The notes beneath the pieces were generated by a model. That model did no database searches. It had not been told where the DNA came from and saw only the letters and a list, made by a program, of their open reading frames with translations. A program made the translations under genes and the position numbers. A stretch of DNA of 64,000 nt from Buddleja alternifolia (Eukaryota; Streptophyta; Magnoliopsida; Lamiales; Scrophulariaceae), in assembly GCA_019426215.1 (NCBI GenBank), contig CM033404.1, positions 3,596,001 through 3,660,000 of the forward strand, written 5' to 3'. Numbering within the stretch: position 1 is the first letter of the stretch; every line of letters starts with the position of its first letter. This document shows, piece by piece, positions 55,627-64,000 of the stretch.

Positions 55627-57309
55627 TGTGTTTTAGGCTTTTAGCCATATTGTTTGTTGTGATATGGTGCCCAATTTTGATGTGTTTGGGTTTGTGCTCT
55701 AGTAGGATTAGTTCAGTTCAGACGTTATTCTGATTTGGTGTTTCATATATTTTCTCGTATTACAAATGCACGCTTTGTATGTGAAATATAAGATGGAATA
55801 TCGTATTGAAATGGGAGATGGAAAGAATAATACGGGGGTTACCGAAATTATATATTTTATGGAGTGAATTTTTGAGATTGTATAAAATTTATTGCAATTC
55901 TGGAATCGTAGGCACATATTCTGTTGGATGAAACTCGTATGATGTCTGTATAATATGTACATATATATAATCGAAAAATATTTTCAAGTACATAAATTTA
56001 ACTAATAATTATGGTACGTTTGAATTGAAGTGAGAACGAACATTAATAGCACTTGGTTGAAGCGATTAGTATATGTAAGCTAATTTCTATGTATATTGTA
56101 TTATACTTGACAAATAATATGCAATCCCTTGGTAAAATAGATAATCTTTAGTTTAAAACTAAAAAAATATATTAAAATTGTTATGAGTATTAATTGGATA
56201 TTATAACTACCCATCTTATTTAATATAAATACAATACACTCCGCTTATTTGTAGCCCATAACAAATACCACTTCTTATAATAAAATCTTACATTTACCCA
56301 ACTCTGACTAACGACCGTTAGTTAATAGTTACATTTTTGGCAACTTACTAATTTATATTCATTTGCATTGAATTGTGATATTGCTCTTAAAGTAAATCGA
56401 AACTCGGTATATATTTTCATTTTTTAAAAGATAATCGAATTAGCATAAATCAAATTTGCACTTCATTATTAAGGTGTTATTTTTTTTTTTTGTTACATCA
56501 AGGTGTTAATAAGTCCTTACGAAATCATTTATTTAAGTCAAATTGAAATTTACAATTATATTATCTTTAATACGAAATTACCCCTCAAGGGCAAAATAGG
56601 AAATTTAAAAAATATTTTTTGATGATGTAGCAAATTCCGTTAGTGGTTTTTTTTTTTTTTTAATGGAAGGGGGGTGATTGTAATATTTTATAATAAGAGA
56701 GGGCTATTTGTTATGTATTCAAAATAAGCGGATTGAACTGTAATTACACTAAATAAGAGAAGCAGTTAGTGTAATTAACCCTTTTAAAAAATTCAAACTT
56801 GTAATAATTTTAACAAAATATTAGTTATTATCAACTAACGACTCATAAATAATATTTTTTTCATTGATAACAAACAATATACATCACAAATAATGAAATA
56901 TATATCCTATTTTTAGTCCTAAGCAATTCACTTACATTCGCACTTTACATGTACATCTATCGGTTCGTTTCTTTCACGGTCTCATAGTTTTTGACCAATT
57001 TTTTCACCGTGACAAAAAAGTTTTTAATACATCTATACATGTTAAATGCCGAATTTTCTCCGTCCGATGACATTAAATAGACTACTATTACCATAATTTC
57101 AGCCAATTCAACAATGGCAATGAATTGGAACTTTATATATTCTCATGGCTGTTCTCATCCCAAAACTTGGAGTCTTATAACTTAGTCTAAAATAAAAATT
57201 GCCCTTTATTTTGTCACTGAAAACGATCTAAACAATACGGCATCTATGTTTCACTAGCAACTAAAAATTACATTCTTCCCTATAATTTCACTCGAGGCAA
57301 TGACTTTTA
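55627..57309. other. Convergent interval between PGDH and NHD1
   Basis: The two genes end 1.7 kb apart, tail to tail. Apart from the MITE at 56196-56781, only A/T-rich sequence is seen. Confidence 0.6.
56196..56781. mobile_element. MITE with long imperfect inverted ends
   Basis: The left end reads ggatattataactacc then cttatttaatataaatac and ccgcttatttgtagcccata. The right end read inward is gggttaattacactaact then cttatttagtgtaattac and ccgcttattttgaatacata. The match continues about 90 bp. There is no coding sequence. A target duplication was not identified. Confidence 0.6.
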
Positions 57310-59751
57310 TCACGAACCAGAAAGGAACGGAACATGAGCCAGAGTTGTCGGAAGGGAAATGTTGAGATTATGAACAGCCAGATAAGCAGCAATTCCAGCA
57401 GCATAACCAGCAAAAGCAAATCCACTTACCTGCAAAAATGAGAGGAAAAAAAAAACATAAATAACCAAAAAACAAGAAAATTCGTTCCATATGGAGCGGA
57501 TAATTGCATAGCGGTCGGTATAGGAGGGTTTGCAAAAACAGCTGGTTATAGAGAACTGATTATAAGTGGAATATAATTAGAATTGGGAAAAAATCACGAG
57601 CGGGTAGTGGGTACTGTTTGCAAGCATAAGTGGAAATATTTGCAAAAGAATAATAATTTCGTCCAAAATAACTTTAATTTAATTACAAAAATATCATAAG
57701 CACCCCTTACTAACTTAAAGATCATAGATTATTATCACTTAACTTTAGAGAATTAGAAGCATCGAATTTGCAAACACGTCCAAATAACTTATTTTTAGTC
57801 ATAAATTGATACGCACTTAAAATTAGAACTTGCAAATGCTGTCTATATATACCTTCCGAAGATACCAAAAGAAGTCAACTTTCTCCATCCCCATAAATGC
57901 AACACCAGCAGCAGAGCCGATGACTAACATGGATCCACCTGTACCAGCACAATATGCTACGAGCTGCCAGAACTCTGAATCCTGAGGGAAGGAAGAGAGA
58001 TCATACATTCCCATTGTTGCCGCAACTAACGGGACGTTGTCTATGATTGCTGATACAACTCCTATTGAACTTGCAATCAGTTCAATATTTGGAATATGGG
58101 TGTCGAGGTAATTTGCTAATTCCCGAAGGATACCTGCTGCCTCCAGGCTTTGAAGTGAAACTTGATAGTATTAGAACAAAAACAAGAAAAGACTTTAGGT
58201 TGTGTGTGGATTGAGGGTTTTGGATTTGGAGGAAGAATTTCAAATGACTCCAAATTGGCATCATTTCAATTCCACCATAATAATTGGAAAAATAGCTCAA
58301 AATGAGATCCAACGGATTTGAATTTTTCATTTTGACTTGAAATTATCCAAATAAGCTCTCAATGGATTTGTTGATGAATTAGGAATACATTATTTTTCAA
58401 ATCCTTCAATCCAAACTCATCCTTACATCTTGTAGAGGTGATTTATTAGACAAGTTTCTTGAAACACGAGAAACAAGAGGTTGATGATTTTGCAAAGAAC
58501 GAGACAGTCTATTATGATTCTAATGGTTTCCGAGCTGAACCCAAACATGTGTTAGGAAGTTCAAACGAACTTTTATTCCACGTTAAGCCATAATAGTACC
58601 CCCTCCATCCCAATATTATACTATCAAGTCCGCCTCAGTACTCAATTCTGGATGAGAGTTGAAAAGGTGAAATTTTGAGTATTTTTACAATATTGCCTAA
58701 AAAGTAGTGGTGCAACGTCCTTGTTTTAAGTGCAAAGGTACTTTCAGAGAGAGAAGGGGTGGGCGGGGGTTAATCTATTTTAGGAAATAACATCTTAATT
58801 TTGGGACGTCATAAAAGGAAAATAGGAGTCATAAACTGGACATGGAAATCTAGCCTAGACAAGGTACAACCAATCCCAATCCCAAGTGTAATTCACTTGC
58901 CTTGTAACCAATCACATGACAAATGTGAATTATACTCGGGTTCGACCAAACTCGGTCCGAGCTAGAATTTTCCCCTAGACAAAGGAGTACATAACAATCG
59001 GAGTATTTGTGTAGTACCTGCTGACAGAAAGAAGGATACCAAGGAAGAAAAGAGCTCCTTGAGTATCAATTCTTGATAAAGCCTGTGGAACTTTCAGTCT
59101 CTGTCTCTCAGTTTCACCATAGTGAATAGCATCAGTGAGGATCCAAAGCACTCCCAACCCAAGAAGTATACCCATATAAGGTGGTAAACCCGTCAAAGCT
59201 TTGAAAACTGGGACAAAAACCAAGGCGCCAATTCCTACTGAAAAAACAAGCTTCCCTCGAGGTGCCATTTGTTCAGAGGCCAAAACATCGCCTGTATTCT
59301 GTCCTTTCCCATTAACTTCACTGGATAAAGAAAATAATAAAAATAATAATAATAATAATAAAATAATATCATTTTATTTGTAAATTCTTGAAATAAATTC
59401 CGTTTTCGTACCTAGTGAGAGACATGAGAGCTAAAGGGACAGTCAGAGAGACGACCGAGGGTATTACCAAGTCCTGTGGAAAAAAATAAAGAATAGAATT
59501 AATGAATATTTGTCATGTAACGGTAAGGAAAGTTATGTTGCATGTGAAATCCGGGAAATGACCTTCATTGTTGTCAATGTGGATATTTGACCATGTATCC
59601 AGAGCATAGTAGTAGTAACATCACCAATGGGGGTCCATGCTCCACCAGCATTTGCTGCTATAACAACTACAGCACCAAGAAGCCTGTGTCGAGCAAATTC
59701 ATAATTACTATACAATTTCTAGTCAATTTATATATGTATATAAGTGGGAGG

Positions 59752-59785
<34 letters not shown>

Positions 59786-62400
59786 CTTGTTTTTTTACTT
59801 TTTTTTTAATCTATCTATTTTCATCTCTTTGTCTTTAACGCACGGGGAACAGATATTTGAGTTCTCTCTCATAACACATTTAGAATCCTAATAGGAAGCA
59901 ATGATGATGCTAAGCGGTACTTACTTTCGGTATTCTGAAGGAGGTACCAACTTTCTCAACAATGACACCATGACAATAGTAGATGTCAGGTTGTCGAGGA
60001 TTGAGCTGAGGAAAAATGTCACAAAACCTATCTGGAGATATTAGCACAAAATAAAATTAGTCAAACATCACAAAATAAATAGCATTTGCAAATTAGTTTG
60101 GTTTCAAGACTATCAACTTCTATATGACAATTCAGCAAACTAATTTCCTTCGAGATGTTTTCACAGTCACATTTTATAAGTACTTTTTAGACCCCTTCTG
60201 ATTTAACTAGCAGAGCTATATGAAAGATTCATAAAATCGATATCCAGCAATATCGATAATTAATGTTTTATAATAATGAAAAATTCTATGTTGAAAAGTT
60301 AGTGTTCTAACTTCCAAGGAGGTCCAAAAGAACCACACTTAGGAAAATTGTTATATCTGCCTTTCTTCAATACATATTAAATTAAAAATAGAAACAAAAA
60401 ACAATTAGAGCTGTTACACATAAATTACTACTACACTTCGTTTTTTCCTTTCCTCACCAATCATATATTTACACAGTTAGAGAGGCTGCAATAAACAATC
60501 CTCATACAACCCTATTATCGACTTTTTCAGTGACAATGTCTCAACAAGGAAAATTCTAGTTCAAACTGGGTTTGGACCAAGCCAATTCCATGGCAAGTGA
60601 ATTAGACTTGCCATGTGTAATGTAGAGAAATATAATCTCATGGACAAAATAACAGGTTGTGAAGACATTTACCACCCAAAGCAGAGTTCTTGGCTTGCGG
60701 GTGGTGATATTGTCTGTGACCAGCTTGAATCCTTGATGGGCATCGACTATCTCGACAATGGTCATTGCACCAAGCAAGAAAAATACTATTTCACTTACTT
60801 CCGCAGATGCATGAGACAACTCTGAAACAGCCACCTCAGTTGAAGGGGCCTGCAAAAAGCAAATTTCATTGCCTATAATTCAATATGTTGGTTGAATGAG
60901 AACGGAATAACAAAATATTACCGCCTATTCACTTAGAGAGTACAGAATTTCCGAATCCATAATGAAATTAGGGTTCGGATAATAATTTTATGGAATATAT
61001 TTTTAATCAAAAAATCTGAAGAAATATAATAAATGATAATATTTTTATGCATAATTCCAAGAATGTGAAAATGTTACCCCAATGCTCCTTACAACCCACA
61101 AGCTAACAGCCATCAGAAGTCCAACTCCACTTTTATTGAAGGCAAGAGATTCTTCAAATATTATCCCAGCATACCCGAGCCCAAATAACAATGCCATTGC
61201 AAGATCCTGAATCACCAGAGTCAATCCGACGGTCAAATTTTGATTCATGAGCGAAATTAAAAATCATGAAAACTAAGATGGCTGGTGATGTACCTGATTT
61301 GCTGCCACCCAAGAATGATTTATGGCCAGTGCTCCAGTTCCAGCAGCTCCAAGTATTGCAAGAGCTTTCAGAAAATCTGTCTTTGGTTGGTAGTTGGCTT
61401 CAAATTCTTCGGAGCTTGTCTCGTCAACAGAACATAAAGGATCACATGTTCCAGATGGGCTCAAATCCTAGTAGTGTCAACAAAGTTTAAGAATTAGCTT
61501 GAATAAAATTATGACCAAAAGGAGGGGAAAAAATAGCTTGAATCGAATTGAAGAACAAATTATGTCATTGTATAACCTTGATGATCAGCAAGCCTAATTA
61601 GCTAACAAGACTATTTTTCCATAATATTTAACAGAAAAAGTATGCTCTAAGTAGTAAGTGTACACGAACCAACTGTGTCACTGCAATTACATAAGAGACA
61701 ATCACTAGATTAAATCACTCTTGATTTTATCATACCTTGAATTAATCACCACATTAATTTAATTTAAGACTCTCATTGTTCTTCAGATGGAGATTTATAA
61801 TCAAGCGAAACCGTTGATTACGAAAAAAGTCCCCCAACATTTTGTTGCAAATTGATACCCCAAACATTTCACCCTTAATACCTGCAACATCATCCAGTTC
61901 AAATACCAAATCTAATTTTCCTATTTCTTCAAAATCATGCAATTACCAAATTACCAAGAACTCATCTAAAATCACTACACATATGAGTTAAACACCAATT
62001 CAATTTCATTCATAGGAACCAAAAAGCGCAAATATAAACTGACACTTTCTATATATATACATATATGTGTGTGTGTGTGTGTGTGTGATCTTTCAGAATG
62101 ACTTATTCAGCAAAAAGCAGACAGATAAAGTTAAAGAATTAGAACCTGAAGCTGATTATCTGGGTTGGATTGAGGTTTGGTCGACGAAGTAGAAGAATTA
62201 GCTCGATCTTTATCTTCAGCTCGTGCAAGAAGAAGCTCATTTCTACACAGCAACGAGAATCTCGCGCTATCTCTTTGTCGCAACCAAGCTGAAGATTGAG
62301 GTAAAAGATTAACAGGCGGAGGCGATCGATTTATCGTGAAATTGTGAGACGAAGAGTAACAGAGATTGGTTCGAACTGGATGCGGAAAAGCAGTAGACAT
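57310..62400 (-). CDS. NHD1: Plastid NhaD-type Na+/H+ antiporter NHD1 (580 aa, complete)
   Basis: Ten exons on the minus strand: 62146-62400, 61294-61467, 61078-61206, 60673-60849, 59925-60031, 59563-59683, 59412-59473, 59018-59320, 57853-58147 and 57310-57429. All junctions are GT-AG, the phases agree and the 1,743-nt frame has no break. Arabidopsis NHD1 (At3g19490) is of nearly the same length. Residues 1-80 are Ser/Arg-rich like a transit peptide (MSTAFPHPVRTNLCYSSSHN). About ten or more hydrophobic segments follow, including AMALLFGLGYAGIIFEESLA, TFFLSSILDNLTSTIVMVSL, the conserved NAGGAWTPIGDVTTTMLW and IDNVPLVAATMGMY. The polar Asn/Asp residues in these helices are those expected in the NhaD ion path. 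The family exports Na+ from the stroma in exchange for H+ and supports Na+-coupled transporters such as BASS2. Confidence 0.95.
59754..59782. repeat. (AT)n microsatellite in an NHD1 intron
   Basis: A pure AT run in the intron between exons 5 and 6. Confidence 0.9.
62066..62087. repeat. (TG)n microsatellite in NHD1 intron 1
   Basis: Eleven TG repeats follow a short AT run in the first intron. Confidence 0.9.
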
Positions 62401-62405
62401 TGCTG

Positions 62406-62408
<3 letters not shown>

Positions 62409-62445
<37 letters not shown>
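62409..62445. repeat. (AT)n microsatellite in the NHD1 5' leader
   Basis: About 18 AT repeats end only eight bases before the start codon (ATG at 62400 on the minus strand), so the run is almost certainly transcribed as leader sequence. Its length should vary between individuals. Confidence 0.85.
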
Positions 62446-62448
<3 letters not shown>

Positions 62449-63093
62449 GGATTTGGGAAGTTGAAGAAGATGACAGTGAATGGAGTGGATGGGATTTAGA
62501 GTGTGCTTTGTAGTATCAGAATATGAGAGAGGGAAGGGAATGGGTATCAGCAAATTTAGCATATCCGTTAGTTTGGTCATTGGTGGGAGTGTCGCTCTTT
62601 GGCAATAGCGTTTTCTTCCTTGCTATTTGGTAAAAGCGTGCAATGTGAATTGCTTGAATTGGTTACATACTAGATTTTAAAGAGATTTTTCAATTCAATT
62701 TAGATCAAAATGTTTAGATTGCATTTAATGGCCAAATCTACTTGGATAAATTTTGATGTGAGATCACTTGTTTATTTTCATTTTTCCAAATAGAAAGGGA
62801 TACCCTAGTGACTAGCTCGACAAATTGGCTAACGCCTTATATTTCTTTTTTATTCTAGACGATGGGAGATATCCTGACCTAATAAATTCAGGCCGATAAT
62901 TTTTTTAATTATGAGTCACACAGACCCTATAAAACTCCAGATTAGGAGAGAAAAATTACAACTGGTAACAGTCACTTGAACCCAAAACTTCCCACATGAA
63001 AGTGAAAGCTGATATTTTTTTTTTGTTACAGTGGGAAAAAACTAAAAGTTACATACTAGCCTCAAGAATATCAAGACAAACGGGGGTGGGGGG
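62446..63093. other. NHD1 promoter side interval
   Basis: A pyrimidine-rich leader (minus strand) reaches to about 62580. Beyond it no gene or clear element is seen. Confidence 0.45.
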
Positions 63094-63272
63094 CAATCCG
63101 GATTCTCTATTGCAAATGGTGTTACATCTCCTATTGCATTCACCTCTATACATGACATGTGTGCAAAATTCAAATCACTTATATATTTAAGAAAACGATT
63201 TATATATTTGTCATGCATAGAATAAATGCAATAGGAGATGCAACATCATTTTGCAATAGAAAATCTTGTTTG
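63094..63272. mobile_element. MITE related to the one at 11226-11405
   Basis: The left end caatccggattctctattgc and the right end read inward, caaacaagattttctattgc, form inverted repeats of about 40 bp that continue into 'gcatctcctattgcat', a block shared with the MITE at 11226. Flanking G runs hide any target duplication. Confidence 0.65.
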
Positions 63273-63290
63273 GGGGGGTCCCTCCCATAC

Positions 63291-63500
63291 GTGAAGACCT
63301 TCTTCCAAATCATGAGCTAAACTTGCCAAAACATTTGCTGCGCTATTTCCGTCTCTTTTTGTATGTTAAATAAAGCTCGACCATGGTTTGTTGAGAAAAT
63401 TTCTACAATCCTGAATAATGTTGCCAAGTAGGTGTAACTCAATTTTCCCATGTTGAACAAGTTTACATACCACTTCCGAGTCCACCTTATTTCATATCTT
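63291..63500 (-). pseudogene. RNase H-like remnant of a LINE-type element
   Basis: On the minus strand one reads VDSEVVCKLVQHGKIELHLL, then, across one stop, HTKRDGNSAANVLASLAHDL. The pattern 'RDGNSAANVLASLAH' is the C-terminal helix of the RVT_3-type RNase H found in plant LINEs. Only this fragment is recognisable. Confidence 0.65.
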
Positions 63501-64000
63501 AAAATATATATCTCTTATCTATTAGAATTAACACATGCATTTCTCCTTTCCACTGAAACTGAAATATTCCAATAAGATCCATTCAGAGTCTGATGTCAAA
63601 TACTGCCAATTCCTGAACAAATTGCACAACGTGAGCCCAGGGCCCAATTTCAGCTAGTAAAATTTCAAGATTTGGAGAGCCCAAAAAGTGAAAGCCAAAC
63701 ATAGGCTTCCACAAATACAACTACAGCTGTTGGTTTAGTCCCAATTAAAATTGATGGTCAACAAGCTGGATTTGTCCATTGGGCCTCTACCACCCCACCC
63801 GTTTTTAACCCTTCCCAATGATTCCTACGACATCCATTTTCATTTTTATTTTGGGTTTTTCCAAGGTCCCATAAACTTAGAACTAGTCCCCTTGAAAAAA
63901 GAAATACAACAAATATTAGTGACACGATGCGCGAGAGTTAAAATTGTCATTAATTAACCCAAAACTTGTTAGTTTAGTGATATCAGTTTTTATTGTTATG
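63501..64000. other. Right-end interval, nothing recognised
   Basis: No gene is supported. The left part may be further decayed LINE sequence. Confidence 0.4.

Noticed and set aside
63751..63957. 68-aa frame at the right end
   Set aside because: No recognisable features and no splice or promoter support.

Overview
The window is plant nuclear DNA, almost certainly from a eudicot. Host genes have GT-AG introns and plastid transit peptides, and about two thirds of the sequence is repeats: Ty1/copia and Ty3/gypsy LTR retrotransposons, MITEs, a Helitron-like element and a long-period satellite. Two runs of exactly 100 N (15728-15827 and 42881-42980) are scaffold gaps. They isolate a 27-kb contig (15828-42880) that holds the satellite and nested retroelements. 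I cannot name the species.

Layout. 1-3833: the 3' part of a gypsy element that ends in gag and protease and has no reverse transcriptase. It is inserted 13 bp into the LTR of a copia element. 3834-6735: that copia element, minus strand, decayed. 7355-9562: a C2-domain gene (+). 10044-13567: a plastid-type alpha/beta hydrolase gene (-) with a MITE and a hAT-like element in its introns. 13878-14588: a Helitron-like element. 14904-15727: a second copia copy (-), cut by the first gap. 15828-19617: the 3' half of a chromovirus (-). 19618-23249: satellite array part A. 23250-28146: the 5' half of a related chromovirus (+), with a 2.8-kb LTR. 28147-41878: satellite array part B. 41879-42880: another gypsy-type LTR, cut by the second gap.

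Right of the gap are three well-defined host genes. They are an LRR receptor-like pseudokinase of the RDK1 type (44529-47893, +), plastid D-3-phosphoglycerate dehydrogenase (52048-55626, +; 598 aa from five exons) and a plastid NhaD-type Na+/H+ antiporter, NHD1 (57310-62400, -; 580 aa from ten exons). The last two are convergent and probably both act in the chloroplast: one makes serine from 3-phosphoglycerate, the other exchanges Na+ and H+ at the envelope. From memory, this trio matches two half-clusters in Arabidopsis, which suggests an ancestral cluster later split by duplication and loss.

The most unusual parts are three. First, an ~866-bp satellite in about 20 near-identical units alternates AT-rich, CA-rich, GC-rich and perfectly palindromic blocks, and a three-to-four-unit higher-order pattern can be read from diagnostic variants. 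Second, at 23250-23700 satellite and LTR sequence are interleaved segment by segment in colinear order, which is best explained as a consensus artefact. Third, the host genes on the left and the pseudokinase carry frame breaks that are nearly all single-base losses in homopolymer runs, while the two genes at the right have none in 3.5 kb of coding sequence. The left-hand breaks therefore look like sequencing error rather than gene death.
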